DNA of 64,000 bases from Oscillospiraceae bacterium (GTDB lineage Bacteria; Bacillota; Clostridia; UBA1212): positions 35,274-99,273 of the forward strand of contig SVJA01000009.1 in NCBI GenBank assembly GCA_015069195.1, written 5' to 3'. Positions 17,958 to 28,275 of this stretch are shown piece by piece. The notes under the pieces are model-generated. The model had not been told where the DNA came from, did not search any database, and worked only from the letters and a program-made list of their open reading frames with translations. Position numbers and translations under genes: made by a program. Each line of letters starts with the position of its first letter. Position 1 is the first letter of the stretch.

Positions 17958-17980
17958 ATCCGAACTGGAACAGTTCGGAT
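17958..17980 (-). terminator. Terminator of tRNA(CAT)
   Basis: A perfect 10-bp stem with a GAA/TTC loop, followed on the minus strand by TTTTATTTTTA, 15 bases after the tRNA 3' end. Confidence 0.85.
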
Positions 17981-17994
17981 TTATCATATAAGTA

Positions 17995-18068
17995 TGGGCC
18001 ATCAGGGACTCGAACCCCGGACCAACCGGTTATGAGCCGGTTGCTCTAACCAACTGAGCTAATGGCCC
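17995..18068 (-). tRNA. tRNA with CAT anticodon (Ile2 or elongator Met)
   Basis: A 74-base cloverleaf: acceptor GGGCCAT / ATGGCCC with discriminator A, D-arm AGCTCAGTTGGTTAGAGC, anticodon loop CTCATAA, and T-arm GGTTCGAGTCC. No CCA is encoded. The CAT anticodon can belong to elongator tRNA-Met or to tRNA-Ile2, whose C34 is changed to lysidine by TilS. The arrangement GGCTCATAACC is like Firmicute tRNA-Ile2, which I favour slightly, but this cannot be settled by eye. Confidence 0.9.
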
Positions 18069-18215
18069 GTTTGCCAAAACGCAAGGCTGATTATATACAA
18101 ATATTTACGCAATGTCAACAGTATTTAACTAAAAATTTATGCAATTTCGTAATTTTTTTGATACGCTATGCACAGAATTATCCGGGTACAAAATTAAAGT
18201 CTTGATAAAAGGCTT

Positions 18216-19280
18216 TTATAATAATTTACCGCCTATGACAGTCTGACAAACGCTTAAGTCATCGTTCAAAATAACCAGATCAGCGTCATAACCTGACTCT
18301 ATTCTGCCTTTTCTCAAACCAAGCATTTCAGCCGGTGTCGCAGATGCCATCTTTACCGCCTCGTAAAAATCGATTCCGAATTCAACTGCCTTTTTCACAC
18401 CTGCGAGAAGCGAAACAGATCCTCCTGCCAAAGTACCGTCTTCGAGAGCAAGTACACCGTCATTCATATATACGTCCAAGCCTCCCGAAATATACTTTCC
18501 GTTCGGAAGTCCTGCAGGTCTTATGGCATCGCTTATAAGTATAAGTCTGTCAGCGGAAAACATTTTGTATAATGCAAGAAACGCAGCCTTTGATACATGT
18601 CTTCCGTCACATATAACTTCCGCATAAATATTTTTTTCAAAAGCCGCTCCTATCGGTCCCGGTTCGCGATGTAAAAAAGAAGGCATCGCATTAAAAGTAT
18701 GTGTCAGACACTTCGCACCTGCATCAATCGCTTTGAGAGCTGTGTCATAATCACAATCGGTATGTCCAATAGAAACTATTGCATCGCATTTTTTTATAAA
18801 TGCCTCTGCCCCCTGAAGTTCAGGCGCTATTGTGACGATACTTACATTTGCAAGCTTGTTAAACTCTGATATATCCGGATTTTTTATAAACTTCTCGTTT
18901 TGTGCACCCTTTCTTTTTTTTGAAATATAGGGACCTTCTACGTGAAAGCCTATAATCCGTGCACCATCTGTTAAAAGCAACTGTTTTGTCACTTCTGCAA
19001 GTTTTTCTATATCATCGGTCATCGTTGTCGGAAGCCACGCAGTTGTGCCGTTTTGAGCTAATTCAACGCTTATTTCGCCCAATTTTCCCAAATCAGAAGT
19101 ATCATATCCTCCGAATCCGTGAATATGCACATCTATAAGACCCGGAATAACGATTTTTCCTACTGCGTCGAACTCTTCTGCATCACAAAAAGAACCTACT
19201 CCTGTAATAATTCCGTTTTCGATTTTTATGTCCGCAATTTTATCTTTAAACTTTGCGTTTTTTATGACCAAATCATTCAC
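18216..19280 (-). CDS. nagA: N-acetylglucosamine-6-phosphate deacetylase
   Basis: Amidohydrolase that converts GlcNAc-6-phosphate to glucosamine-6-phosphate. The motifs are PGLIDVHIHGFGG (metal-site His pair), HVEGPYISKKRKGAQ (catalytic region Glu), SIGHTDCDYDTA, TLTHTFNAMPSFLHREPG and ILISDAIRPAG with the catalytic Asp. 354 residues is slightly short but within range. The start at 19280 is GTG with only a weak GGGG site; it lies 6 bases after the kinase stop, so translation is probably coupled. It works with the upstream sugar kinase and the secreted GH3 in amino-sugar salvage. Confidence 0.94.
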   Translation of the reverse strand: MNDLVIKNAKFKDKIADIKIENGIITGVGSFCDAEEFDAVGKIVIPGLIDVHIHGFGGYDTSDLGKLGEISVELAQNGTTAWLPTTMTDDIEKLAEVTKQLLLTDGARIIGFHVEGPYISKKRKGAQNEKFIKNPDISEFNKLANVSIVTIAPELQGAEAFIKKCDAIVSIGHTDCDYDTALKAIDAGAKCLTHTFNAMPSFLHREPGPIGAAFEKNIYAEVICDGRHVSKAAFLALYKMFSADRLILISDAIRPAGLPNGKYISGGLDVYMNDGVLALEDGTLAGGSVSLLAGVKKAVEFGIDFYEAVKMASATPAEMLGLRKGRIESGYDADLVILNDDLSVCQTVIGGKLL

Positions 19281-19286
19281 CCCGGA

Positions 19287-20396
19287 TTATTTGTACTTTT
19301 CTACAACAGACTTCATTTCGTCCCACATAGATTCCATTTCTTCGACAAGTCTGAACTGTGTACGGCAACGCACCAGATTATGCTCCGGGTACGCAGTTTT
19401 AAAATAGGTATCACCGTCAATATAGTCCGTCAAAAATCTCATACCGCATTCTAAAGTCATCATTTTTGCACCGGCAGGCAAAAGATCAAGCTCAGCCTCG
19501 GTAAGATTTTTTCCGCAAGCCTCCAAAAAACCTTTTGTATATATCTCAAACTGATGCAAGTCAAAATGTACCTTTGAAAGATCTTTTTCATCCTCTACGG
19601 CGGTACTGGCACCTACTCTTATGGCATCACCGAAATCTGTTACGGAATAACCGGGCATAATTGTATCAAGGTCAACGACACAAACAGGTTTTCTTGTAAT
19701 CTTATCAAGCATTACATTATTCATTTTGGTATCGTTGTGTGTCACGCGCTTCGGGAGAACACCTGCTTCGTGACTGTCCTCAAGAACTTTCATAAACTCG
19801 GCGCGAGCCTTGACAAACTCAATCTCAGCCGAAACCTTTTCCGCTCTGCCCGACGCATTTTTATCAAGCGATTTCAAAAAAGTTTCATACCTTGCAGGTG
19901 TATTGTGAAAATTCGGTATAGTTTCAAAAAGTGTCTCGGCAGGATATTTATCAAGCATACTCTGGAACTCACCAAAAGCTACGCCTACCTGATAAAAATC
20001 TTCGTCGGTTTCAGGGAGGTCAAGCGATACACAACCGTCAATAAAAGCCAAAACTCTCCAGCAGCCGCTTTCATCACTATAGAACCCGTTTCCGTCATTC
20101 GTCATAATAACTCTAACAGCACGTCTTTCGGCATCTTCACCCATCTCAGTCAGAATACCACGAAGATACGATGTAACGCCGATTATATTTGACATAACCT
20201 GCTCAGGATTTTTGAAAATATTTGTATTTATCCTCTGCAATATATATTTTTCGTCACTTCCGTCACAGTTAAATTCAATCAAAAAAGTGTCATTTATGTG
20301 ACCGTTTCCGTACGGATTGCACGAAACAAGTTCACCCGTAAAATTAAACTGCTTCAATATATTTTTTACATTTTCCTTTATACCTTTTGTTGCCAT
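19287..20396 (-). CDS. Sugar kinase of the aminoglycoside-phosphotransferase fold (N-acetylhexosamine kinase-like)
   Basis: 369 residues of the choline/aminoglycoside kinase fold. Catalytic motifs are THNDTKMNNVML (catalytic Asp and metal Asn) and VVDLDTIMPGYSVTDFGDAIR (metal Asp). The region NFHNTPARYETFLKSL and the motif DLDTIMPG recall the N-acetylhexosamine 1-kinase NahK of bifidobacteria. It is just upstream of nagA, which supports an amino-sugar substrate. Whether it phosphorylates position 1 or 6 is not clear: NagA needs the 6-phosphate, while NahK makes the 1-phosphate. GGTGA lies before the ATG at 20396. Confidence 0.8.
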   Translation of the reverse strand: MATKGIKENVKNILKQFNFTGELVSCNPYGNGHINDTFLIEFNCDGSDEKYILQRINTNIFKNPEQVMSNIIGVTSYLRGILTEMGEDAERRAVRVIMTNDGNGFYSDESGCWRVLAFIDGCVSLDLPETDEDFYQVGVAFGEFQSMLDKYPAETLFETIPNFHNTPARYETFLKSLDKNASGRAEKVSAEIEFVKARAEFMKVLEDSHEAGVLPKRVTHNDTKMNNVMLDKITRKPVCVVDLDTIMPGYSVTDFGDAIRVGASTAVEDEKDLSKVHFDLHQFEIYTKGFLEACGKNLTEAELDLLPAGAKMMTLECGMRFLTDYIDGDTYFKTAYPEHNLVRCRTQFRLVEEMESMWDEMKSVVEKYK

Positions 20397-20462
20397 ATTT
20401 TTTCACCGATTTTCTTTCAAAACTTTCTAAATCAATACTGTTTTATTAAATTTTTATAAATG

Positions 20463-20498
20463 GCGGCGGTTCGCAATAACCTTTAAACGAACCGCCGC
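20463..20498 (-). terminator. Hairpin terminator after metK
   Basis: GCGGCGGTTCG and CGAACCGCCGC pair over 11 bp; the sequence beyond on the minus strand is AT-rich. It separates metK from the kinase/nagA operon. Confidence 0.75.
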
Positions 20499-20520
20499 AT
20501 CATAAGTCTATTACAAATTA

Positions 20521-21663
20521 TTATACCGCAGCAGACTTAATTTTATCTACCATATCAAGTTTCTCCCACGGGAGATCAATATCGGTTCTTCCGAAATGTC
20601 CGTATGCTGCCGTCTGCGCGTATATCGGACGGCGAAGTCCGAAATGCTCGATGATACCCTTAGGAGTCATATCAAAATTATCACAAACAATCTGCTCTAT
20701 CTTTGTAACAGGAATCTGCTCAGTATCAAATGTGTCTACGCGTACAGAAACCGGATAAGGAACACCAATAGCATAAGCTAGCTGTACTTCACAACGATGT
20801 GCAAGACCTGCCGCAACAACATTCTTCGCAATATAACGAGCCATATATGCTGCTGAGCGGTCAACCTTTGTCGGATCTTTTCCGGAGAAAGCACCACCGC
20901 CGTGACGTCCCATACCACCATATGTATCAACGATAATCTTACGACCTGTAAGACCTGAGTCTCCGTAAGGTCCGCCTATTACGAATCTGCCTGTCGGGTT
21001 TACATATACTTTTGTATCTGCGTCCATCATATCTGCAGAAATGATAGCGTCTATAACATATTTTTTGATATCAGCTCTGATCTGCTCAATAGTAACATCT
21101 GCAGAGTGCTGTGAAGAAATTACGACAGCGTCGATTCTTACAGCCTTTCCGTTCTCGTCATACTCTACCGTAACCTGGCTCTTTCCGTCTGCTCTGAGAT
21201 AAGGAAGTGTACCGTTTTTTCTTACCTCTGTAAGTCTGCGGCTGAGTTTGTGGGCCAAGGCAATAGGCATAGGCATATATTCAGGAGTTTCGTCGGAAGC
21301 ATAACCGAACATCATACCCTGGTCACCTGCACCGTCAACATCAACACCCATAGCGATATCAGGAGACTGCGCGTGCAAGCAATTAAGTACAGAACATGTA
21401 TCTGCGTCAAAACCCATCTCCGAACTTGTGTAACCAATCTCTCTTACGACTCTTCGTGCAATCTCTGCATAATCAATTTTAGCCTTGGTTGTAATCTCAC
21501 CCATAATGAGAATCTGTCCGGTAGCTACTGTAGTCTCACACGCAACTCTCGAATATGGGTCCTCCGCAAGCAATGCATCAAGTATATTATCCGAAATCTG
21601 GTCACATATCTTATCGGGATGTCCCTCTGTAACTGATTCTGAAGTAAAAAGTCTTCTGCTCAT
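20521..21663 (-). CDS. metK: S-adenosylmethionine synthetase
   Basis: Makes S-adenosylmethionine from ATP and methionine, needed by the methyltransferases and radical SAM enzymes seen elsewhere in the window. Conserved motifs are [53 protein letters not shown] and [19 protein letters not shown]. 380 residues is normal. GAGAGGAG stands before the ATG at 21663. No SAM riboswitch fits in the 75 bases between this start and the uppP stop. Confidence 0.98.
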   Translation of the reverse strand: MSRRLFTSESVTEGHPDKICDQISDNILDALLAEDPYSRVACETTVATGQILIMGEITTKAKIDYAEIARRVVREIGYTSSEMGFDADTCSVLNCLHAQSPDIAMGVDVDGAGDQGMMFGYASDETPEYMPMPIALAHKLSRRLTEVRKNGTLPYLRADGKSQVTVEYDENGKAVRIDAVVISSQHSADVTIEQIRADIKKYVIDAIISADMMDADTKVYVNPTGRFVIGGPYGDSGLTGRKIIVDTYGGMGRHGGGAFSGKDPTKVDRSAAYMARYIAKNVVAAGLAHRCEVQLAYAIGVPYPVSVRVDTFDTEQIPVTKIEQIVCDNFDMTPKGIIEHFGLRRPIYAQTAAYGHFGRTDIDLPWEKLDMVDKIKSAAV

Positions 21664-21738
21664 ATATCAAAATCTCCTCTCGCAAAAATGCTGCAAATAG
21701 TAAACTGTGTATTTTTCATTTATTATATCATACTTTTA

Positions 21739-22542
21739 TTACACAAGAAATACTTCAAAAAATATATTTGTAAAAAGTTGGTCAAAAATTACGAGCGCGC
21801 CCAAAATTCCGACATATGCCGCAAACCATATAAGGCTGCGCTTTTTGAAGAAATCAAGCATAAATTTTATCGTCGCATAACCCGAAATACCTGCGGCAAG
21901 CATACCTACCAATGTCGCAAGCACGTCAAAGTTTGCAGGTTCTTGTATAACGTCTTTTACACCGAGTACAGCCGAACCCAATATTACAGGGATAGACATT
22001 ATAAAAGAGAACGCAAGTGCAGTTTCTTTTTTCAGTCCCATAAAAAGTCCTGCCGCAAGTGTACTTCCCGATCTGGATATACCGGGCATAACTGCTATAC
22101 CCTGTGCTATACCGATAACAGCAGCATCGGTATATTTTATATCGGCATCATCTTTTACTTTTTTGCCTATTTTCTCTGCCAATATAAGCACCACTGCCGT
22201 GATTAAGAAAGCAATTCCCAAAAATCCTCCGCTTGCAGAAATTTCATCGATAAAATCATCAAACAAAAGGCCAACGACAACTGCAGGAATTGTTGCTATC
22301 GCTATGAGATATACATACTTTTGAAACGGTTTTTTCAAAAGTGCCCATATCTGTGCTCTGAATACTACCATAACTGCAACCAACGTAGCTACATGTACAG
22401 CAATGTCAAAAGGCAATCCGAACATATCGGCATCTATTCCGAATAAATGCTTTGTCAGTATCAGATGTCCGGAACTACTCACCGGAAGAAATTCCGCAAT
22501 ACCCTGCACGATACCCAATATCAATGCATATAAATATTTCAT
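21739..22542 (-). CDS. uppP: Undecaprenyl-diphosphatase
   Basis: Integral membrane phosphatase that recycles undecaprenyl diphosphate to the carrier lipid for peptidoglycan synthesis. The two conserved motifs are [17 protein letters not shown] near the N-terminus and [15 protein letters not shown] at about residue 160; eight or so hydrophobic segments are visible. 267 residues is normal. The ATG overlaps the clpX stop by four bases (ATGA), an arrangement that implies translational coupling to clpX. Confidence 0.97.
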   Translation of the reverse strand: MKYLYALILGIVQGIAEFLPVSSSGHLILTKHLFGIDADMFGLPFDIAVHVATLVAVMVVFRAQIWALLKKPFQKYVYLIAIATIPAVVVGLLFDDFIDEISASGGFLGIAFLITAVVLILAEKIGKKVKDDADIKYTDAAVIGIAQGIAVMPGISRSGSTLAAGLFMGLKKETALAFSFIMSIPVILGSAVLGVKDVIQEPANFDVLATLVGMLAAGISGYATIKFMLDFFKKRSLIWFAAYVGILGALVIFDQLFTNIFFEVFLV

Positions 22543-23924
22543 GCGCCTGTCTCCTCAACATTCTCTGTTGTTTCAACAACATTTTTTTCTTTCTTTTTAT
22601 TCTTTTTCGGTGCGGAATATACCAACGTCGGTTGAGCTCCGTTCTCTACGGTTTCACGAGTCACAATACATTTTTCAACATTATCGATAGACGGAATATT
22701 AAACATTACATCAGTCATAACGCTTTCTATGATTGCACGAAGACCTCTCGCACCTGTTTTTCTGGAAAGAGCAACTTCTGTGATAGCATCTATCGCATCA
22801 TCTTCAAATTCAAGAACCACGTCATCATACGCCAAAAGTTTCTGATATTGCTTTATAAGAGCATTCTTCGGTGCGGTCAATATCTGTTTAAGCATATCTT
22901 TATTAAGTGCCTGAAGTGTAACTATCGAGGGTACACGACCTATAAATTCAGGTATCAAACCGAATTTCAATAAATCCTGCGGTTCAAGTTTTGAGAGTAA
23001 ATCATCAACATCTGTATCCGACTCGGAGCGAACCTTGCCAGAGAAACCGATTGTATTTTTCCCGAGTCTGCTCTCAATGATTTTAGGCATACCGTCAAAT
23101 GCACCCGAGCATATAAAGAGTATATTTGTAGTATCTATTTGCAAAAACTCCTGGTGAGGATGTTTTCTGCCGCCCGTAGGGGGAACGGAAGCTACGGTAC
23201 CTTCAAGTATTTTGAGCAAAGCCTGCTGTACACCTTCTCCGCTTACATCCCTTGTAATGGACGGATTGTCGCTTTTCTTTGAAATCTTATCAATCTCATC
23301 GATAAATATAATACCTCTTTCGGCGTGTTCAATATCACCGTCAGCAGCCTGTATAAGTCTCAGAAGTATATTTTCTACGTCCTCGCCAACATAACCTGCC
23401 TCTGTAAGCGATGTAGCATCTGCTATGGCAAAAGGCACATTAAGAATCTTTGCAAGCGTCTGTGCAAGGTAAGTTTTTCCGACACCGGTAGGGCCTACCA
23501 AAAGCACATTACTCTTTGAAAGTTCTACAAGAGCAAGCGGATTCTGATGATCCTCTACACCGTCAATTTCCGCACTCTTGCGTTTAGCTTTTGCCTCTCT
23601 CAACTCAGAAATATCCTCTATGCGCTTGTAATGGTTATATACCGCTACGGCAAGAGCCTTTTTGGCAGCATCCTGTCCTACAACATATTCGTCAAGGGCT
23701 TTCTTTATCTCAACGGGTTTTAAAAGTCTGACAGAACCTCTGCGAACACCGTCTTTAGATATCGATTCCTCCTCGTCACCGAATTCCTCATAAAGAATAT
23801 CACAGCATAAATCCACACACTCATCACAGATACACACTCCGGGACCTGCTATAAGTCTTTTTACCTGCGCCTCTTTTTTTCCGCAGAAAGAACATCTTAT
23901 CTGGCTGTCTTCTATTTTGGACAT
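22539..23924 (-). CDS. clpX: ATP-dependent Clp protease ATP-binding subunit ClpX
   Basis: AAA+ unfoldase that feeds substrates to ClpP. The N-terminal zinc-binding domain has CSFCGKK and [10 protein letters not shown]; the AAA+ core has [13 protein letters not shown] (Walker A), [10 protein letters not shown] (Walker B), the GYVGEDVE pore loop, the IGF loop (NTIGFSGK) that docks to ClpP, and RTGARGLR sensor 2. A charged Lys/Glu-rich tail (about 435-461) extends past the usual end. The ATG at 23924 directly follows the stop of an 8-codon leader ORF (see findings); the ribosome site AAAGGAG lies upstream of that leader, not of clpX itself. 461 residues. Confidence 0.97.
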   Translation of the reverse strand: MSKIEDSQIRCSFCGKKEAQVKRLIAGPGVCICDECVDLCCDILYEEFGDEEESISKDGVRRGSVRLLKPVEIKKALDEYVVGQDAAKKALAVAVYNHYKRIEDISELREAKAKRKSAEIDGVEDHQNPLALVELSKSNVLLVGPTGVGKTYLAQTLAKILNVPFAIADATSLTEAGYVGEDVENILLRLIQAADGDIEHAERGIIFIDEIDKISKKSDNPSITRDVSGEGVQQALLKILEGTVASVPPTGGRKHPHQEFLQIDTTNILFICSGAFDGMPKIIESRLGKNTIGFSGKVRSESDTDVDDLLSKLEPQDLLKFGLIPEFIGRVPSIVTLQALNKDMLKQILTAPKNALIKQYQKLLAYDDVVLEFEDDAIDAITEVALSRKTGARGLRAIIESVMTDVMFNIPSIDNVEKCIVTRETVENGAQPTLVYSAPKKNKKKEKNVVETTENVEETGA

Positions 23925-23951
23925 CTATATCAATGACATGTAAAAATACAT
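23925..23951 (-). CDS. Putative 8-codon leader peptide of clpX
   Basis: On the minus strand a GGAAAGGAG site is followed by a short frame coding for MYFYMSLI and a TAG stop that touches the clpX ATG with no gap. The same stretch contains an 8-bp hairpin (GACATGTA / TACATGTC). Either ribosomes translate this leader and restart at clpX, or the hairpin brings the ribosome site to about 11 bases from the clpX ATG. Translation of the leader is an inference from spacing only. Confidence 0.45.
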   Translation of the reverse strand: MYFYMSLI

Positions 23952-24031
23952 GTCTCTCCTTTCCTATTCACTTCAATTTCGACAAAACAGTAAAAACACC
24001 GTCAAAATTCTACATTCTTTTACATACTAAA

Positions 24032-24065
24032 CAGCAATCCGCGCCTTTTAGGGCACAGATTGCTG
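24032..24065 (-). terminator. Hairpin between clpP and clpX
   Basis: CAGCAATC and GATTGCTG pair around an inner GC-rich arm (GTGCCCT / GGCGC partial). The T-run after it is weak, so it may be a partial terminator that uncouples clpX-uppP from tig-clpP. Confidence 0.5.
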
Positions 24066-24076
24066 AAAGCATTTTA

Positions 24077-24661
24077 TCATTCTCTCTTTTCTATGACACG
24101 GTCAATAAGTCCGTATTTCATAGCTTCTTCCGCAGACATATAATTGTCACGGTCTGTATCGGCAACAATCTTGTCAAACGGCTGTCCCGTAACTTCACTG
24201 AGTATACGGTTTATCTTATTCTTTGTATTCACGATGTGGTCGGCAGCTATCTTAACATCAGTAGCCTGACCGCTTATACCTCCGAGAGGTTGGTGAATCA
24301 TTATCTCACTGTTAGGAAGAGCAAGTCTCTTACCTTTTGTACCTGCAGCAAGCAAGAATGCACCCATACTCGCTGCACGACCTACACAAATAGTAGATAC
24401 ATCACACTTTATAAACTTCATCGTATCATATATAGCAAAACCTGCGGATACACTTCCTCCGGGACTGTTTATAAAGAACTGAATATCCTTATCCGGATTT
24501 TCAGACTCCAGGAACAAAAGCTGTGCAACTACAACACTCGCTGTCGCATCATCCACCTGGTCACTGAGAACAATTATTCTGTCATTGAGCAATCTGGAAT
24601 AGATATCATAAGATCTCTCTCCACGACTTGTCTGCTCCACAACGTACGGCACTAACGGCAT
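24077..24661 (-). CDS. clpP: ATP-dependent Clp protease proteolytic subunit
   Basis: Serine peptidase that forms the degradation chamber for ClpX. The catalytic Ser is in [11 protein letters not shown], the His in IMIHQPLGG, and the Asp in the [12 protein letters not shown] region. The N-terminus [25 protein letters not shown] is typical of ClpP1. 194 residues is normal. GAAAGGAGG stands before the ATG at 24661, and tig ends 31 bases upstream. The order tig-clpP-clpX is the standard one in Firmicutes. Confidence 0.98.
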   Translation of the reverse strand: MPLVPYVVEQTSRGERSYDIYSRLLNDRIIVLSDQVDDATASVVVAQLLFLESENPDKDIQFFINSPGGSVSAGFAIYDTMKFIKCDVSTICVGRAASMGAFLLAAGTKGKRLALPNSEIMIHQPLGGISGQATDVKIAADHIVNTKNKINRILSEVTGQPFDKIVADTDRDNYMSAEEAMKYGLIDRVIEKRE

Positions 24662-24692
24662 ATAAATACGCCTCCTTTCAATACAAAGGATA

Positions 24693-25979
24693 TTACGCCT
24701 TTACGGCACTGTCAAGCAAGAATGCAATAGTAAGTTCTACTGCAATCTCGTCACCGAAATAATCACGGTCAGTGTCTGTTACTCTTTCTTTAAGTTCGTC
24801 AAGTGACATTTTGTACTGTTCTGCAAGTTCAGCAAGTTTAGCGTCGATCTGCTCGTCTGTTGCTTTTATATCCTCCGCCTTTGCGATAGCTTCGAGAACA
24901 AGGCTCTCACGAACATTTTTCTCAGCGCCTTCTCTGAGGTCATTTCTCATACCTTCGATTGTGAGACCGCACATAGAAACATACTGCTCAAAAGGAATGC
25001 CGACCTGCTGTGCAACCATGTTCTTATATCTTTCGATCATAGTATCAATCTTTCTCTCAACCATGCACTTGGGAACTTCGATAGTAGCATTAGCTGTAGC
25101 TTTTTCGATAACTTCGTTTTCCATAGCCTGCTTGGACTCTGTAGCTTTCTTCTCAGCCATTTTAGCCTTGAGGTCTGCTTTGTACTCGTCGAGAGTCTCA
25201 AACTCACTTACGTCAGATGCAAAATCATCATTTATCTCAGGAAGCTCTCTTGTCTTTATTCCGTTCACTTTTACTTCAAATACTACCGGCTTACCCTTAA
25301 GCTCTTCTGCATGATAGTCATCAGGGAATGTAACATTTACATTTATCTCATCGCCTACGCCTGCACCTACGAGTTGATCCTCAAAACCGGGAATGAACTG
25401 ACCGGAACCGAGTGTAAGTGAATGACCTTCCGCTGTGCCGCCTTCGAAAGCTTCTCCGTCAAGGAGTCCCTTGAAGTCGATATCGAGTGTATCACCGAGA
25501 ACTGCTGTTCTGTCCTCAACGTTTACCATACGAGCATTTGACTCTGCAACTTTTTTAAGTTCTGCTTCGATGTCTTCGTCTGTAACATCAGCGCTTACAT
25601 TCTTTATCTCAAGTCCTTTGTAATCACCGAGAACTACCTCGGGCTTCACGTAAACTTCTGCGGTGAATACGAGTTCGTCTTTGCCAATCTTAAGAATATC
25701 GTACTTAGGCTCGTCAACGGGCTCGAGTCCGAGTTCCTTTACTGCATCGTAATATTCCCCGGGCAATACATAGTTAAGAGCGTCATCATAAAGAACACCC
25801 TCACCGTAAACCTGCTCTACCATCTTACGCGGAGCTTTGCCGGGTCTGAAACCTTTTACATTAAAATTCTTAGCATTTTTTTTGAAAGAATAAGCAAGAC
25901 CTTCTTCAAATTTCTCAGGTGCTACTTCTACTTCGATTTTTACAAGATTTTTATCAATTGTTTCAAATTTTGCTTTCAT
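24693..25979 (-). CDS. tig: Trigger factor (ribosome-bound chaperone)
   Basis: Binds ribosomal protein L23 and shields nascent chains. The ribosome-binding loop is in [25 protein letters not shown] (the GFRxGKxP signature). The FKBP-type prolyl isomerase domain (about 150-240) includes [20 protein letters not shown] and [21 protein letters not shown]. The helical C-terminal domain is rich in Glu and Lys. 428 residues is normal. An AGGAGG site precedes the ATG at 25979. First gene of the tig-clpP-clpX-uppP cluster. Confidence 0.98.
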   Translation of the reverse strand: MKAKFETIDKNLVKIEVEVAPEKFEEGLAYSFKKNAKNFNVKGFRPGKAPRKMVEQVYGEGVLYDDALNYVLPGEYYDAVKELGLEPVDEPKYDILKIGKDELVFTAEVYVKPEVVLGDYKGLEIKNVSADVTDEDIEAELKKVAESNARMVNVEDRTAVLGDTLDIDFKGLLDGEAFEGGTAEGHSLTLGSGQFIPGFEDQLVGAGVGDEINVNVTFPDDYHAEELKGKPVVFEVKVNGIKTRELPEINDDFASDVSEFETLDEYKADLKAKMAEKKATESKQAMENEVIEKATANATIEVPKCMVERKIDTMIERYKNMVAQQVGIPFEQYVSMCGLTIEGMRNDLREGAEKNVRESLVLEAIAKAEDIKATDEQIDAKLAELAEQYKMSLDELKERVTDTDRDYFGDEIAVELTIAFLLDSAVKA

Positions 25980-26024
25980 TTTTTATCCTCCTGAATATAT
26001 TATGAAAATCCTTTTTTTGATAGC

Positions 26025-26050
26025 AAAAAAGCCTGCCAAAACGCAGGCCT
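26025..26050 (-). terminator. Terminator after rpmE
   Basis: GCCTGC and GCAGGC (26031-26048) form a GC-rich stem followed on the minus strand by TTTTTTGC. Confidence 0.85.
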
Positions 26051-26073
26051 CTTTATAATATGCCAATGTAGTA

Positions 26074-26271
26074 TTACAGGCCGTATCTCTTTTTGAACTT
26101 GTCAACACGTCCGCCTGTATCAACCAACTTCTGCTTGCCTGTGTAGAAAGGATGGCACTTAGAACAAATTTCTACATACAAATCCTTTTTTGTTGAATAT
26201 GTGATAAAAGTCTCACCGCAAGCACATTTTGCAGTTGTCTCCTCAAATACCGGATGGAGTCCCTCTTTCAT
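26074..26271 (-). CDS. rpmE: 50S ribosomal protein L31 (zinc-binding form)
   Basis: 65 residues starting [19 protein letters not shown], the usual L31 start. The ATG at 26271 has GGAAGGTGA just upstream and is chosen over a GTG at 26280. The four zinc-ligand cysteines are present (KCACG and [12 protein letters not shown]), so this is the zinc-containing C+ type. The end [14 protein letters not shown] is standard. It lies between rho and tig, the order rho-rpmE being common in Firmicutes. Confidence 0.97.
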   Translation of the reverse strand: MKEGLHPVFEETTAKCACGETFITYSTKKDLYVEICSKCHPFYTGKQKLVDTGGRVDKFKKRYGL

Positions 26272-26406
26272 TACTGTCACCTTCCTCGATAATCATGCTG
26301 TTATAACAACATCGCGACCTATTATACTAAACAATTCCAAATAAAGCAATAGAAATTTTCTTTATTTTTTAATTTATTTTTTTGCATCGAAATTTGCCTC
26401 AAACAA

Positions 26407-28275
26407 TCACTTACCTTCTTTTTCAGTAAACTTTACAGAAGATATAAACTCCTCGTTATTTTCAGTTTTGGTAAGCTGATTTACAAGTATCTCCGTAACA
26501 TCTGCAGTACCAAGGTTCGACATTGCTCTTCTGATATTGAAAATAGTATTTAATTCTTTTTCGGTAAGAAGTAAATCCTCTCTTCTTGTACCAGACTTGT
26601 TTATATCTATCGCAGGGAATATTCTCTTCTCAGACAGTTTTCTGTCCAAGTGAAGTTCCATATTACCAGTACCTTTAAATTCCTCAAATATTACATCATC
26701 AAGTTTACTTCCGGTATCAACGAGTGCCGTCGCAACAATCGTAAGACTTCCGCCGCCTCGTATATTTCTGGCAGCACCGAAAAACTTTTTAGGTTTGTGC
26801 AAAGCTCCCGGATCAAGACCGCCGGAGAGAGATCTTCCCGTCGGAGGAATTGTCAGATTGTACGCTCTTGCAAGTCTTGTGATACTGTCCATAAGAATTA
26901 CAACGTCTTTTCCGTACTCTACCAATCTCTGTGCTCTTTCAAGAACAAGTTCAGAAACCTTTATATGTCTTTCCGGAAGTTCATCAAATGTTGACGATAC
27001 TACGGTTCCCTTTACCGACTCTTTCATATCGGTTACTTCCTCGGGACGTTCATCGATCAGAAGTACAAACAATTCTACATCAGGATAATTCGCAGTAATG
27101 CTGTTTGCAATTTTTTTGAGGAGCACGGTCTTACCTGCCTTCGGCGGAGATACTATCATACCTCTCTGACCTTTACCGATAGGAGCAATAAGATCAATTA
27201 ATCTTGTAGAAAGTTCTTTCTTATCAACTTCAAGAACAAACTTTTCTTCCGGATAAATAGGTATCAACGTTTCAAACGGTCTGCGCTTTGGATGTTCATT
27301 CAAAGAATAGCCGTTAACGGTACTTATCCACATAAGAGCCTGACTTCTGTCAGAATCTTTTTGGATTCTGCACTTTCCGCACACAAGGTCACCTGTTTTA
27401 AGTCCGTACTTTCTTATAAGCGTAGGCGGTACGTAAATATCCTTGCTTCCGGAAACAAAATTCTCTACGCGAAGGAAACCGTAACCCTCCGCCATAATTT
27501 CCAGAATACCCTCGACATCTTTGCCGTTGTCATTTTGGTGGCGAGCCTCTTTCTGTACGGGAGTTTCCGATGCACTGACAACATCCGTAACTTCTGCATC
27601 AGTAGCCGTGACAGGTTCGGTCTCAACTTGGCTCTCATCTTCGGCGGCATCTCTCTGTGCCTCGGCACTTTCAACAGCCTCGTCAAGCAACTCCATAACT
27701 TCGGCAACTTTTTCGTTCTCGTCTGCCTTTACATCTTCAACCTTTTTAACAGGCTTGCTTCCGCGTTTTTTAGGTGTAGCCTTTTCCTCGATCACGGTTT
27801 CAGAAACGACATCGGAAGACTCCGGTATCTTAACTTCCGTATCTTCCGGAACATTCTGCGTCGCTACCTCCTCTGCAATAACATCGAGAGTTTTCGCAGT
27901 CTTTTCTTTTGCTGTTTTCTTTGTCTGCGTCTTTCTGTCTGCAGTTTTCTTCCCAGGCTTTTTCTCCTCCTTGGCAGGCTTTTCGGCTACCGGTTTATCG
28001 AATTTTTTCTTGGCAAGAGTTTTTTTGGACTTTGCAGACTTCTCTTTCTTTGTTTTTTCGGACGCCTTTACATCGCTCGTTTCTGCGACAACTGCTTCCG
28101 AAGCAGGTACACTCTGCACAACCGGTGCAGATTCCGCACTATCTGTGACCTCGCTTGTAATAATAAGCTCTATAAGCTCATCTTTTTTGTACTTTGTAGG
28201 GGACTTGATATTCATCATTTTAGCGATGTATCTCAAATCATTTAAAGACTTCTTTTCAAGATTGCCTTTATCCAT
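26407..28275 (-). CDS. rho: Transcription termination factor Rho with long charged insertion
   Basis: Hexameric RNA helicase that ends transcription. The N-terminal Rho_N helices ([22 protein letters not shown]) are followed by a low-complexity insertion of about 210 residues (about 46-255) rich in Lys, Glu, Ala and Val. Then come the cold-shock RNA-binding domain ([21 protein letters not shown]) and the ATPase with [15 protein letters not shown] (Walker A), [15 protein letters not shown] (Walker B) and the Q/R-loops. The ATG at 28275 has AAGGTGG 8 bases upstream and is preferred to the GTG at 28287. 622 residues, compared with about 420 for E. coli Rho; the excess is the insertion. Confidence 0.96.
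   Translation of the reverse strand: MDKGNLEKKSLNDLRYIAKMMNIKSPTKYKKDELIELIITSEVTDSAESAPVVQSVPASEAVVAETSDVKASEKTKKEKSAKSKKTLAKKKFDKPVAEKPAKEEKKPGKKTADRKTQTKKTAKEKTAKTLDVIAEEVATQNVPEDTEVKIPESSDVVSETVIEEKATPKKRGSKPVKKVEDVKADENEKVAEVMELLDEAVESAEAQRDAAEDESQVETEPVTATDAEVTDVVSASETPVQKEARHQNDNGKDVEGILEIMAEGYGFLRVENFVSGSKDIYVPPTLIRKYGLKTGDLVCGKCRIQKDSDRSQALMWISTVNGYSLNEHPKRRPFETLIPIYPEEKFVLEVDKKELSTRLIDLIAPIGKGQRGMIVSPPKAGKTVLLKKIANSITANYPDVELFVLLIDERPEEVTDMKESVKGTVVSSTFDELPERHIKVSELVLERAQRLVEYGKDVVILMDSITRLARAYNLTIPPTGRSLSGGLDPGALHKPKKFFGAARNIRGGGSLTIVATALVDTGSKLDDVIFEEFKGTGNMELHLDRKLSEKRIFPAIDINKSGTRREDLLLTEKELNTIFNIRRAMSNLGTADVTEILVNQLTKTENNEEFISSVKFTEKEGK

Noticed and set aside
17871..18002. N-terminal extension of the GH3 gene to 18002
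   Set aside because: The extension runs through the tRNA terminator and into the tRNA; the ATG at 17870 has a ribosome site and a proper lipoprotein signal.
21664..21738. SAM riboswitch before metK
   Set aside because: Only 75 bases lie between the metK start and the far end of uppP on the wrong side, and the leader toward 21738 lacks the conserved core.
23933..24655. 240-codon plus-strand frame opposite clpP
   Set aside because: Complete overlap with a certain clpP gene, Cys/Tyr/Ser-rich translation and no ribosome site.
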